64,000 bases of DNA from Zhengitettix transpicula (taxonomy: Eukaryota > Arthropoda > Insecta > Orthoptera > Tetrigidae). Shown here piece by piece: positions 23,435 through 34,815 of this stretch (positions within the stretch are counted from its first letter, which is position 1; each line of letters opens with the position of its first letter). Location: positions 132,699,600 to 132,763,599 of the forward strand of contig CM073590.1 in assembly GCA_037074705.1 (NCBI GenBank), given 5' to 3'. A model generated the notes under the pieces. That model made no database searches. It was not told the origin of the DNA and saw only the letters and a list, made by a program, of their open reading frames with translations. A program made the translations under genes and the position numbers.

Positions 23435-23580
23435 AATTGGCGCCCAAAGTTTAAAAATAAAAGTATATTATTTGTGTTTACCATAAATTGACCTCAAACG
23501 TGAGGCAAAACATAAAAAATTGTAGTATAATTTGTGATTACTACAAATTGACGCTCCGAAGTGGGATTTAACTTAGAATA
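23435..23580 (+). repeat. Three tandem LTR-end / primer-binding-site units
   Basis: TTACAAATTGGCGCCCAAAG (from 23431), TTTACCATAAATTGACCTCA with AACGTGAGGC (from about 23478), and GATTACTACAAATTGACGCT with CCGAAGTGGG (from about 23537) are diverged repeats with about 60-bp spacing. Each is an LTR end followed by a primer-binding-like sequence. Confidence 0.65.
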
Positions 23581-24407
23581 ATTTTCTTACGAAACAAAAT
23601 TATATTAAAATTATTTTGCCTATATTTAGAAACTCTATTTCTTTCTTTTTCCAATTTAAAAACAATAAATGCTACATCAACGTTTCTATTAAAAATCATA
23701 TAGCAAACACTCTCCTCGACTTCGTCCTTTTCAGAAGCGCTTCGTCTGAAGAAAAAAACACGAATTGATGAAATTTAATGAATATTTCATTCCATATTTC
23801 GAATGATTCTCTCACTACCCTGTACCATTGCGGTTCCCAAACATCTGGTCACAACTTCTTTCGGAATGTTAATGGTTCATTTAAATACAATTAATTACTC
23901 TTTGAAGTCTGGTAAAGATTTCAGAGACGCCCTGCCGAACAATTAGTTAATCTGAAGTTCCAGAAATGTGTCAGAAAATAAGTCATGCATTCTTTTATTT
24001 TTGTATTGAATATTAGGGAAATTAAAGTACAACGTACTGTCATGAAATCTACGCTACTAATTGATAAAACTACAAGGACATGCAAAAATAATTATTTGCA
24101 ATAAAGATTTTATTCGAGATGAAAAATGTGCGTTACGAAGTAAACACATTGAATATATACATAATTATTTATCAAGCTGTTACGATATGCTGAATTTTAA
24201 GTATGATTAATGGAAGAGAACTGGACCTGAACAGGACCCAGATATCTAGTGATGTATAGTCACAATGTCTCCTGCTTAAGAAGGAGCAATGCATTGGCCA
24301 CAAAAATATTACACCTGTTTTCCGTCAACTACAATTTATATTCACTCGTACGCTTGTTAAGCAATAATACAATCACAGACTTTACGAGCTGCCTGCAGCG
24401 CTACCGA
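23581..24407. other. Anonymous AT-rich sequence
   Basis: Follows the tandem primer-binding units. No gag-like frame, although this is where the retrotransposon interior would begin. Confidence 0.5.
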
Positions 24408-24675
24408 TTTTTTTTAATTTTTAGGGTAACAGGCTACATGAGGGTAATCCACATTGGGCAACTCCCCTTTAATAGCATAGGAAGGGATTTGAAATGGGGG
24501 ATGCGGAAGGGTAGAGGAAGGTAGCCAAGGGTTAACTAGGGCCCCCGGGCTATGGTTTAAGGATCCTACCCGGCAAATCACCTAAACGTTATGTAGGGAA
24601 AAACCTGCATCAGGTAGGGTACTTGACCCACGCCCTTCCAATGGCGGGAGAGGGGTTTGCTGTGGGGTCTCAGCT
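24408..24675 (-). mobile_element. S-repeat copy 7 (left arm of a foldback)
   Basis: Antisense copy from the T-run to GTGGGGTCTCAGCT. There it meets a sense copy head to head. Confidence 0.82.
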
Positions 24676-24810
24676 ATTGGAATAGTCGGTCAGCTGCCTC
24701 CTAAACCGGTCAAGTCACGGCGTCCCCCCTTTCAAATCCCTTCCTATGCTATTAAAGGGAAGTTGCCACCATCTGGATTACCCTCGAATAGCCTGTTAAC
24801 CTAAAAAAAA
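24676..24810 (+). mobile_element. S-repeat copy 8 (right arm of a foldback)
   Basis: Sense copy from ATTGGAATAGTCGG with an internal deletion (CACGGCG joined to CCCCCTTTCAAATCCC). It ends CCTGTTAACCT and A8. Confidence 0.82.
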
Positions 24811-26407
24811 GTATAATGTGCAGTGGTATATTTCATAGTACAATAAATCCTACTGAACTTTTTTCTTTGTAATAAGAGTCTTATCAACAAATTAAAATGA
24901 AGAACAACATTATAAACAACAATAATAAACGTGAAACAAAACAAATTTATTTGTTGAAATTTTAGATACAATATCCTGCACAAATAATGGCATTTTTTCC
25001 CCTTTTAAGAATATAATCTAAATTGAGTTATTTACAAAAGTAGATAAAAAATAATGATGCTTCATATTTGCAATAAAACTTCAAATACATAATTTTTCGT
25101 TGCTGAACGAATGTACTTGTATTAAATGGTTTCCTCAAAAGTTCTTAGTTAAAAAATCCAGAGGCCCAGTTTATTTATTGTTATTAACAATATCTCGAAA
25201 CGTCATTGAAAGGAGCTATACATTGACTGAATTTAGGATGATTTAGTAAATCTGACTAATATTTGAAGTATACTAACTTGAAGAAGAAATAGACAATTAA
25301 CGGACAATTTTTAGTGATATGAGTGTGGTACTTATTTTATCACTTAATTTTGTGTGTTTTCTATTTCTCTATCTAATTAATATACTTTTAACACAGACAA
25401 TAGCTGCTCGTAGCTTAAATTAGTGGGGAACTGCTCCAGAAAATTTTTAACCTTTGTTTTAAAATTCTGTAAAAGGAAACAAGTATGTATATAAAAAAAT
25501 TTAGTCACTAACAGAAAAACAATTTTCTTTTACTTACTTTAACGTAAACTATTACAGTTTAAGGTTAATGTATTCATTTAAAAATGAAATTCATTCTTAT
25601 TTAATTAATTTGCGCGAGAAGATTTATAAATTTTTCCTTAATCTCTGCATGATAACAGGTTTGGAACTGTGGAAACAACAGTTTTCTTACTAGTATAAAG
25701 AAAGAATTAAAGGATTAATTACGCATTATATTAAATGTTAACGATAATATCAAGTGGAAATTTTGTGTAGTGTTCTATAGTGCCTATACGCTAGCCGCCA
25801 CAACGTTTTATAATTTATGCTTTGAAGTATTAAGCATCGAACAGAAAAAAATCCGTGATTAGTGGGGTGCATTTATTAATCACAGTCAGAAATATCGAGT
25901 TATTTGGACGAATGAACTCCTTGGTAACGAGATATTTGAGAAATAAGGCATAAGTTGTGGTATCAAAACTACTTTGAAGAAAAATCGCTTTTCATAAAGA
26001 GAACACAAGTAGTTTTTTAAGATAAAATTATGATCGGTTTCTCAATTAGTCCGCATGAATAATAAGAATGAAATATTGACGACCCGAAAGTGAGGCTTGA
26101 TACATTAAAAGAACTTGAATAACTGAATCAATACCACAAATACAGAATTAGTGCTTTTAAAATAGACTAGGGGTTAGAGGAATTATGAATGGTGAAATAC
26201 TACCCCATGACGATAGAAGTTACTTGTACATGTATGTGAGACGGTTTAGAGTACGAAATCTCAACAAACTCCTTAACAACAATGCAGTTTTACAAAAAAC
26301 TTGGTAATTGTGAATGGTAACAACCGCTCTGATGATAATGACAAATAACCACTGCTGTAAAAATTATTTATCAAACGAAAGATGAGAATATTGATGATGG
26401 CACTCAC
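24811..26407. other. Anonymous sequence, possible Tc1-like trace
   Basis: Mostly AT-rich. At 25830-25930 a frame reads SIEQKKIRD, stop, WGAFINHSQKYRVIWTNEL, faintly like the 'kk.R..wa..h..wt.e.w..viwsDE' block of Tc1 transposases. Too short to call. Confidence 0.3.
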
Positions 26408-26519
26408 CTCTTCTCCTAGCAGACTCCACGGAGTCACGAACGTCCCTCAATATCTCTGCAGTGGTTTCCCTGAGTCTAGATTCACCTCCGGGAGTGAGGG
26501 ACCTTGCCCGCTGACGCAC
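26408..26519 (-). CDS. Ig-domain protein, exon E (charged helical linker)
   Basis: A 112-bp GC-richer island lies in an AT-rich region. It has a CTTCCAG acceptor in phase 0 and an AGAG|GTGAGT donor in phase 1. It encodes VRQRARSLTPGGESRLRE, then TTAEILRDVRDSVESARRR. Its phase-0 entry fits the phase-0 exit of exon D, and no stop occurs in the shared frame. The product is a serine/arginine-rich linker followed by an amphipathic, probably helical segment with heptad-like I, L and V spacing. It is not an Ig domain. The pyrimidine tract is modest. Its place in the Ig gene rests on phase, strand and frame, so it could belong to another minus-strand gene, but this is the simplest reading. I found no sure exon downstream of it. 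Confidence 0.6.
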
Positions 26520-26723
26520 CTGGAAGTAGCGACAATCATTCAGTCGTCAAATCTGATTATAGTTCATTTCATTACGAATACTTATAAATTAATCAGAGTT
26601 TAATTTCCATAACTGTATATGTTGAGTTACAATCCACGAATTTTGCCTCACTAATAGTATAAATCTGTAGGTTGTGACCGATATAGAGAATAATGTACAT
26701 CAGTGACAAGAAATTCATACGAA

Positions 26724-26943
26724 AAATGAATAAGAAAGATAGCCAATTCAGACAAAAAGGTAATATAAATACCACAAACTTTTTCCGGATCCTTGTCCCT
26801 TTCGTCAGCTGCGAAGAAGAGCCTAGAGAAACACAACTGCACTGCACTCAAAAGACTAAAAACTAAGGGGACAATGATCACAGAAACGTTTTGAGGCATT
26901 TATATTACCTTTTTGTCTGAATTGACTACCTTTCTTATTCATT
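26724..26943. repeat. Foldback repeat of family D
   Basis: Inverted arms of about 45 bp (26724-26770 and 26897-26943) share the block AATTCAGACAAAAAGGTAAT. The interior contains CCTTTCGTCAGCTGCGAAGA and, near the right arm, CAGAAACGTT. Related single copies occur at 30590-30770 and 59268-59445. Confidence 0.7.
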
Positions 26944-27323
26944 ATTTTCAATCAGACGTAATTTTTTTCATTTTAACATACGAAAAATGTTGTCTTGGAT
27001 TAAACAAGTAATTATTTAATTGTAAATTACTAAGAAAAATATTGCGTGTTGTGATAATTTTAGTATGAAAAATGGATGATTGACAAGATTAAGTAAAATA
27101 TTTGTAATGTCAGACTGCTCAGGGGAATTCCTCGAAGTTCCATATGTTGTTTGTCGGCGTCTTCGGGACCAAAGTCCTAACTAGATCTGTCCCCAGGCAC
27201 AGCATCCAGACGGGCACGAAATGATGTAACGCACCTTCCCGATGCATCGACAATTCATTTTACACATTGTACTTGAAAATTTCTGTCTCCTACTCTCGCC
27301 GTATGTCCCACCATCTATCAACA

Positions 27324-27646
27324 TTTTTTTTAGGTGTAGACAGGCTATGTATAGGGTAATCCACCTAGTGGCAACTCCCCTCTTATAGCATAGGAAAGGG
27401 ATTTGAAAGGAGGGATCCGGAAGGGTAGAGGAAGGTAGCCAAGGGTTAACTAGTGCCCCCGGGCTATGGTTTAAGTATCCTACCCGGCAATTCGCCTAAA
27501 AGTGATGCAGTGAAATTCCTAGAAAAACCTGCATCAGGTAGGTCGGGCATTTGGTACTTGTCCCACGCCTTTCCGATGGCGGGAGAGGGGTTAGCTGTGG
27601 GGTCGCAGCTTTCCTCTCGCCGTGCCTTGACCAATTTAGGAGGCAG
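27324..27646 (-). mobile_element. S-repeat copy 9 (5'-truncated)
   Basis: GTGTAGACAGGCTATG subfamily, ending at TTTAGGAGGCAG 13 bp before the Harbinger target site. Confidence 0.83.
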
Positions 27647-27662
27647 TAATCATGCATCATTA

Positions 27663-29035
27663 AGACCCTCTCACACCAGTGCGGGACTGCGGGAGCGGGA
27701 AAGGTGCGAGGCGTGTTTCCATAGCGAGATATGGGCATATTCAGATCTGCACGAATTTAACGTCGCTTGCTGCGTCCAAGTGAAGGTTCGCAGCTTGCAC
27801 GTGCCTGCTGCGCGCTTGCCCATTGTTTCGGTACAAGGCGCCAAAGAATATCTTAATAAATATCTTAATATCTTAATAAAACAAAGCTTGGCTTTGGGAT
27901 AACAAAAGTAGGTTTTAGAAACTGCCTATTACCATGAAATTTTACATACATGAAGCTATGAATATTCTAATAAACTTAGGAGACACTAATATCAAAAAAA
28001 TCTTTCAATTACTGAGATATATGCAAATTATAAAATCGTGACGTCACTTCCGCAACTGCACCCATAACACACCGCAACTACACGCAAGCAGACGACAGTA
28101 GCCAATGAACCAGACGATAATAGCAGACGAAGTACGAAAAATTGCCCGTTTTTGGGTGTTTCTTAAATTGTTTAACAGCAAGCATATTGGACTTCCCTGT
28201 GACGTCATCACGCAAGTAATTTTTTGGTGTTTTTATGTTGAAGTTGGCATCACTTCGGTGGGACACGCGGGGTTGGCAGTATGAAGAGGTGAGTGACGTC
28301 ATCAGCATTTCGATTTTCGAGTGTTTTCGGCGGCCATGATGTCTCGCGTCGAAAATGACGTATTTTCGGCCCAAAAAAAAGAAATTTAAAAAAAATGGCC
28401 CCACTTTGACCCTCCTAAAGCCAACGCAAATAAGTATTCTAAAACGTTCACTCCCGTTATATGTTGTAACAAATATATCTCAAAGCAATTGCAAGTCGTT
28501 CTTCTGGAGATATTGGTTCACGGTAGTTCGTGTATTCCTTTTTAATGTCATTCTTAATTCAATTGCAAATTTCATCAAAACAATCTGGTGTCATTCTGAA
28601 ATAAATATAAAATATTTCAACATCTCTACGTAGCTCTGGCATTAAGGTGTGATATTCACCAAATGTTTTCCGTTTACAATTTCGTGAATCCATATTCTTC
28701 TTTTCCGAAAGATATATAAATAATTAGGAAACAGAGTGCAGTGGGGTAAATAATTGCTTTGTTCTTACTATTCTAATAACTTAATTAGCAGGTTTTTTCG
28801 GTTCGGCTGGAGCTTGTAAAATTAGAACCTCTTCTTCATGTGAAGACATTATTGAACAGACTGTCTTAACTTGAATTCAAAAATTTTATTAAAAATACTT
28901 AATCATTTTGAGTAAAACTGCTGTGTTTGTTGGAAAGTTTCTAGAAAATTAATTTCCATTCCGGCAATGGTATGAAGTCCCGTACCTACAACGCGATTCC
29001 CGCTCCCGCAGTCCCGCTCTGGTGTGAGTGGGCCT
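27663..29035 (-). mobile_element. PIF/Harbinger element, non-autonomous, with TTA target duplication
   Basis: The left end starts AGACCCTCTCACACCAG and continues GCGGGACTGCGGGAGCGGGA. The right end is its imperfect inverted copy (AGGCCCACTCACACCAGAGC when read on the minus strand). Both ends are flanked by TTA (27660-27662 and 29036-29038), the three-base target duplication expected for PIF/Harbinger. The interior holds a truncated transposase and 1 kb of unassigned sequence including three TGACGTCA palindromes. It inserted next to an S-repeat truncated at 27646. Confidence 0.85.
28459..28693 (-). pseudogene. PIF/Harbinger transposase N-terminus, broken
   Basis: The minus strand from an ATG at 28693 reads MDSRNCKRKTFGEYHTLMPE, LRRDVEIFYIYFRMTPDCFD, EICN, a stop, then KKEYTNYREPISPEERLAIA and LRYI. 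This is the conserved N-terminal region of Harbinger-type transposases (HARBI1 relatives), whose 'YFRMs.e.FdeLl' and 'REPISpeERLavtLRyLA' blocks are easy to spot. The in-frame stop after EICN and loss of everything beyond LRYI, including all catalytic residues, make it non-functional. It lies inside the terminal-inverted-repeat element 27663-29035, as a deletion derivative should. Confidence 0.85.
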
Positions 29036-29540
29036 TTACAGTTGCCAGGGCAATTGTTGGCGGGAATGCAGTGGACATTGTTGGCAGGCAGTAGCGCAAG
29101 GAAGGCGGCGCTGATAGCTATTTTGTAGCAGAACTTAAACTCAAGTTGACTGCCCTACTTAAATTAGCCCGCAATATATTGACCCTGTGTGGAATGTATT
29201 GACGTAGATATTACAGTAGCTGAGGAATATTAAAGCAGATTTAAATTTTTAGATTTATATTGATCACTATTGGAGAGTGTCTTAAATATTTATCAATAAT
29301 AACTGTGTGCGGTCGTGCTTCAATATTCAGTTCAGGTGGAGATTTCTCACTGTGAGGTCTACAAATTTTGACGTCATTACAAATTAGGGAACAAGTTAAG
29401 TTAAGCTTACCCTCTACCCACGCCATTCCCCACCTAAACCTTCTTGATAAAATGAAGAAAAATTCTTTGCTAAATTACAAATATTTGAATAATAAAATAT
29501 GAAAAATGATGGGATATATTCAATATATAAATTAATATAT

Positions 29541-30477
29541 TGTAATGCCAATTAATTAGGACATTAATTGTCTCAACATAAAAATATAAATTGTTTGAGA
29601 AACCCATTATAGCGGCAGGAGCCTTTGTAACAACAATAGAAAACGGCTCTGTTCCTTTGTCGGAAGGTCCGTCAAAATGGCGTATGCGCGCTCGAATTGC
29701 GAGACGAGAGTACAGTTCGCAGGAGATATGGTGAGATACAGTTCACGGAAAGACCTCGTCGAGGTATAACAGTTTTCGGAAGGAGAATTCAACAGGGTTG
29801 GCAATTAGCAGGACAAAGTAAAACATTCATAAAAGTATAACGTCGAAACCTGCTAAGAAAAAGCAGTTTTTGTGTCCATAGCCGGCCAGAAATAGCAAAA
29901 GTTTCGGTTTAAGTCCAGAACAATAAAGACTACCCAATCGACAAATCGCAGAATTCACCAAAGGCGAGCAGTCAACCGATAGATGACGAAAGGAAGATCA
30001 CCCGAGTTCCTGACATCATATAAAATTTTGACTTAAAAATTTGGTGTAGAATCTGTGAGTTTAGAAGCAGTGTAAAAAAACCGCAATAGTGTTTTCGAAA
30101 ATTAAAGGAATGCTGGGAAGACGTGAGTAACAATTTACAAAACAATTAATTATGTAAACGTAATTGAAAGATAGCCGTCAGATTTCGTTCTCTTTTTGAT
30201 TAAATTTGTTAATCAGAGTAAATCTTTTTACTTTTAATTTAGTTCACAATTAAATTTCGTTCTAGTTTAATTGACGAGTAAATTTCTTCTCTTTAAATTG
30301 TGATTTGTTGTTGATAAGATAAATATTATTGATTTGTCCATTATCAAACCCGGTGAAGACCCTGAGAAATTAAATATTATAGATTTGTAAATATTTGAGT
30401 TATTGCCACAAATAAAATATTGTTCGTAAATTTTATTAATCTTTCATTTAAAAAGCCTATCATTAGTGTTTATTACA
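29541..30477 (+). repeat. Solo LTR (family A), ATAT target duplication
   Basis: Starts TGTAATGCCAATTAATTAGG, ends TGTTTATTACA, flanked by ATAT on both sides. It shares GCGGCAGGAG, TGTTCCTTTGTCGGAA, GTAAACGTAATTGAAAGATA and CATTATCAAACCCGGTGAAG-type blocks with the other family A copies. Confidence 0.88.
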
Positions 30478-30589
30478 ATATATTAAATGTTTTTTCTACA
30501 CGCTAAATTAAGTTAACGTTACGAACTGAGTATAAAGAGACAAAGAATACAATGGGTCAGGCTTGGTGTAGCATCAATAACTTTAATAA

Positions 30590-30770
30590 ATAAGAAAGGT
30601 TGCCAATTCAGACAAAAAAAGTGATACTATAAATACCACACAACGTTTCTGGGATCCTTGAACCTTTCGTCAGGTGCGAAGAAGAGCCTACAGCGACACA
30701 ACTGCACTTGTCAGTTGACAAAACTCAAAATCGACGAAAACGCAAAGACAATGTGAGGCTAACCTGTGCG
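30590..30770. repeat. Family D repeat copy
   Basis: Shares CAATTCAGACAAAAA, GGATCCTTG, TTTCGTCAG and GCGAAGAAGAGCCTA with 26724-26885. It lacks the second inverted arm. Confidence 0.65.
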
Positions 30771-30844
30771 ACTGTAGTATTGTGCTGTTATTTTTTATAT
30801 ATTTTCTGTAGTTTATTTATTAGTTTTAGTTTTGTTTTGTCGAA

Positions 30845-31085
30845 ATGGATGAAGATGATTTTGAAAACCAACCAGGTATGAGGCGTTTTATTGAAGTATA
30901 TGAAACACTACCTGTACTGTGGGACTGTCGTCGTGCATCTTATAAAAATAAAACGCCATGAAGCAATGGTAGAACTGCTTTCTGTGTATTAAATTTTGAA
31001 ACAAGAAGGAACCGTAAAAGATCTGGTTAAGGAAATTAATATAAAGATCAATTACAAAAAGGAACTTAAAAATGTGAGATAGCCC
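30845..31085 (+). pseudogene. MADF-domain protein of a Harbinger-type element, broken
   Basis: From an ATG at 30845 the frame reads MDEDDFENQPGMRRFIEVYE and TLPVLWDCRRASYKNKT, then breaks. A shifted frame resumes with KQEGTVKDLVKEINIKINYK and KELKNV. The F-I-E-x-Y, LPxLWD and Y-K-N-K-T order followed by a K-x-K-I-N-x-x-K-K-E-L helix is a MADF DNA-binding domain. PIF/Harbinger elements usually carry such a Myb/MADF gene divergent or convergent to the transposase. A transposase C-terminus lies on the opposite strand at 31250-31465, so the two were probably one element. Confidence 0.65.
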
Positions 31086-31249
31086 GTAAACCGCTGTTTG
31101 TCAACGTGGGGCCGACGCTCTACATGGGGACAATTTCATTGTTCGAAAATTAACAGGTCTAGGGTTTGGAAAAGACAGCTATGATTTAATTTGAACGAAA
31201 GGATTGGCGATCTCAGATTAAAATAAATAATTACTTTACTTATGCTTGG

Positions 31250-31465
31250 AATTATTATTAACGCAGAACCGTGTTACACAAGTTGTAATTAGGCCTCTTA
31301 GCGAATACTTCAAATTTTTAATATAAAAAAAATATGTATATGGATCTTACAAGACTCCAAACCTGGTCGCTAATATTCCGAAGACATTTTCAACATTCAC
31401 TCGAGTCGAGGACAGTATGTGATTGGCTGGGTCAATATTTACTTTCATTAATTTAGGAAGAAGAG
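31250..31465 (-). pseudogene. PIF/Harbinger transposase C-terminal remnant
   Basis: The minus strand reads LLPKLMKVNIDPANHILSST and then RVNVENVFGILATRFGVL, a stop, and DPYTYFF. The R-x-x-V-E-N-V-F-G-I-L-x-x-R-F block is the hallmark near the last catalytic acid of Harbinger transposases. Upstream parts are not readable. Together with the MADF remnant at 30845 on the plus strand it suggests a second, older Harbinger copy with convergent genes, distinct from the one at 27663-29035. Confidence 0.7.
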
Positions 31466-31469
31466 CATG

Positions 31470-33326
31470 TCTGCATAACGGCATGGCTCATGATAGTTCG
31501 TGGTATCATCAAGCCAGAAAACTTGAGATCCTCGAAGGTCCTACGAGTTGCGAGTTAGTCACTGCTTGCCGCATGGTCGCATCCTCCCGCTTTAAGTAAG
31601 ATTCAACCATAGATAAAAATTTATCAAATTTACCTCTGCCCATTCGAAAATAATTAAAGTAATCATTTTAATCGGGGATAACAATTTATTTCAATTACTG
31701 TATGTGGCTATAACGTTCTATTTTAAGTAGTCACTGTTTAACTCATCCCCTTGTTACAACATCATGCACTGTCCCGCGAGTAAGTAGGAAAGCTAAATAA
31801 GCTTTTTTCTTACTATTCATAATTTATGGAAAAAACCACAACCGTTATTTAATTAAAATTGACATACATGTGACACGGACAGGGTTAGTGAACAGCAAAA
31901 ATGAAACTGAGCAGAAATATTGACGGAAAGAGTGATCGTGTGCGGTTGTAAAAATATTGATAGTGGATTGACACAAAATATTGACGTTCCTATATCGATC
32001 AATATATTGACCGTGTACGGGCTGCTAACAGTCGGTTGGAAATCGTACTTCGTCCGATTTAAGAGTATGTAAAACAATTTTGTAAGGGACGGTATAGGGT
32101 CTAATACAATTTACAAAAAAAAATCACTTCCCCATTGCATTTCGGGAAACAGTAGGGGACGCGAAATCTTCAGTTGTCCCCGGGTGCCTCTGGTCTGGAT
32201 CACAGATGGATCAGTGAAGGCGAATGTCGAGACATCTGGGACGAGAGGGAACTCTCCAGCGTGGGAAAACAAAACAAATTATAAGTTTAGCTAACTTTGA
32301 GAACTGCAGGAGATACCGAATACATGAAAGAGACTGAAGAAATTAACATTTGAGGCATGTTTAATTTGGTATAACAATCACGAAGAGCCATTTCCAGAGA
32401 GGATTCAAGTAATCTGATTAGAGATTATAAGTCAATTCAATTCATAAAATTCAGTCATTCGTATTTAGTATACAATCACTTTTTCTAGCGAAACTGTCGA
32501 AACCGGGATACGAGCGGCGAAAATAAACAGAGCCCACTTAAAGGATCCGAATCCAGCAACTAACCAGACTAAGGGGTGCTCGCAGTAAATCTAGCCATTT
32601 TTATATTATCGAGCAGCCCAAATCTTGTTCGAAGACAATTTTCACATTGATCTAACTTATTGTTACGCCGATATAACGACCCTGCGTCAAACAATATTTA
32701 ACTATAAAATTATTCACTGCAACATAATGAATTTACAATAAATTAAACTGCCTGTTAAATTTATAATATTTCAATGAAAGTATGTGGACCTTACCTGAAG
32801 TAAATGAATTTATGACATAATGACAGTGTATATAGAAATGAGATTTGTAAGTGTGTTTTAATACTTTTCTCTATTTTTAAAATTTCAGTCAGCATGAATT
32901 GAGATATCGAAGTTATATTTTCTTTACATTACATTAATCATTAAACAAACGACAGGTGTAATCTTGAAAAACTAAACCGTAATTGCAGATAAATCTTACA
33001 ATTCAGTATAACAACTCTTTCGTTGAAATTATTAATAGAATAAATTTTAAATTCACTAACTGTGTAACTGATTGCAATCAAAAAGAAAATCAGTTGTTTG
33101 TGGTTTAAAACATCCATCACGTATCATAATATAAAATTATTAAGTAGTTCATTTCCTGGTTATTTTTAGAATTACAGTATTCAATAAAGTTGCTAATTCT
33201 TTTTCACTACTAATCTTTCAGTGAATGAAACTGAGATAACATAGAAATTAATGTCTGTTAAAAAATAATAAAAATGACCTTAATGCAGACAAATTTAAAG
33301 TTAAGAACGATTACCAAGAAAATATT
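31470..33326. other. Anonymous sequence
   Basis: The first 250 bp may belong to the Harbinger remnant. A GC-richer patch at 32155-32280 encodes nothing I recognise. Confidence 0.4.
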
Positions 33327-33450
33327 TAAAAGTGGCGGACTTCCTGATGCGGATTGTCGTCCTTGTCTAACGGCGAATACCTTAAGACTGATAACTTTTA
33401 TTGCCTTTAGAAAAAGACGACAATCCGCGTCAGGAAGTCCGCCACTTTTA
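33327..33450. repeat. Short foldback repeat, about 124 bp
   Basis: The arms AAAAGTGGCGGACTTCCTGA (continuing TGCGGATTGTCGTC) and their inverted copy at 33413-33450 are nearly perfect over about 38 bp, around a 48-bp loop. It shares the GCGGATTG(T)CGTC core with the Penelope-like ends at 9.7 and 57.5-58.7 kb. It could be folded pseudo-LTR ends or a small MITE. Confidence 0.7.
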
Positions 33451-34475
33451 ATTTTTTTTCTTAGGAATGAAACTAAATTGAGTTCACAAAACTGAACTGG
33501 AGTAATGAATATGCTACCTTAAGCATTTTAGGTTTATTAAGTGTTCCGAATTTCTGTCGTTGAAGAAATTCGCACTCAGTCCAATAGAGATCGCGTATTA
33601 CATGGTTCCGTCCACAGATGATGATTCGATCGAGAGCGTAACGAATTGTACGATACTAATTGACGATAGGTTAAAAACTCCTTAAATTAAACGACCATAT
33701 TATATTTCTAGTTACATTACAGTTCCGCAAGAAAGGAAGCTTATGCGTTTATTGTCAGAATCTGATGGTGGCCATTTTCTCTAAATTCTTGAAAAACCAT
33801 TACATGTATTTATGAAACGTAAACATAAATGTATTATCTGTCGAGCTTTTGTTCATTACGTTGTTTCCATTTCGCATTTGAAACAGATCTTCACAATTTG
33901 TGCGTTTTCCTCGAATTCTGTTTCCGCGTAATTTTAGGAACGTATCTACGGAGTAGAACGAGGTTTAAGAGAACTTCATTTATTTGTTTCGTGCGCTTCT
34001 CGCTTCTCCTTTCCTAACGGAGGAATGATTTATTTACACGGTGTTTATTTTATCATGTCCTTGTCGTTCCCTTCAGTTTATGTAACCTTATTCCGAGAGA
34101 TAAATAAGGAGCTAACTCAAACGTCCCGAAACGTATCTTTACTTTCAGTCTCCTTACAGTCATGTGATCCTAAGGAAACATATATCTTCCGTAGGTTTCA
34201 TTTTTAAATATGATTATTTAATTTATTGATAACTAATATATAATAAGAAATTCTAACAGTTTCATAATCGTATTAAACGGACAAAGAAATGGTCTCTTTA
34301 TATGCAATTTGGAAATGTTACAAGGGCAGAATTCGGTATCTCCTCATTACTTTGAAAGATTTTTCATAGTCCTATAATCCGTCCGCAAAGATCAAATTAA
34401 ATGTGTATTTGAATAATTTCAGAATCCATAAAATTTGAACGATTGCTGTTTTAATGGGATTTGTGTATGCTAAGA
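33451..34475. other. Anonymous sequence
   Basis: Short frames at 33829 and 34025 lack homology. No repeat recognised. Confidence 0.5.
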
Positions 34476-34777
34476 ATGAAGTCGTGTCAGTCTTCAAAGT
34501 AAATAATGTATACATTCGTCTATACCCTGTATCTCTCCCCCCCCCCTCCATATATATGTCTCAGGGATCAACTACGCTATGAGTATTCTTACCTCAGAGT
34601 GCAATGAAAAAATCCTGAGATGAACATTCTGCGACATTACGCTGCGTTTGTGACAAAAATAATAATCGGTGGCCGTGACGTTCTCTCTTCATCACGGGGC
34701 TCTTAGTTTTTTTGTTTTGTTCAACCCATTATTTTCCGTTTCAATAAACTTATTCATTGCACTCCAGCCTAACTTAC

Positions 34778-34815
34778 TACGTGACAATATATATACTTAC
34801 TATATTGTCACGTAG
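34778..34815. repeat. Inverted repeat of LTR ends around ATAT
   Basis: CTACGTGACAATATA and TATATTGTCACGTAG face each other across a few bases. It looks like the end of one LTR (ending CTACGTGACA) abutting the inverted end of another, at a duplicated ATAT-rich target. Confidence 0.6.

Noticed and set aside
25830..25960. Tc1 transposase fragment
   Set aside because: Only about 25 loosely similar residues with a stop; not distinguishable from chance.
32155..32280. GC-richer patch as an exon
   Set aside because: No matching acceptor and donor in a shared open frame, and the peptide is unfamiliar.
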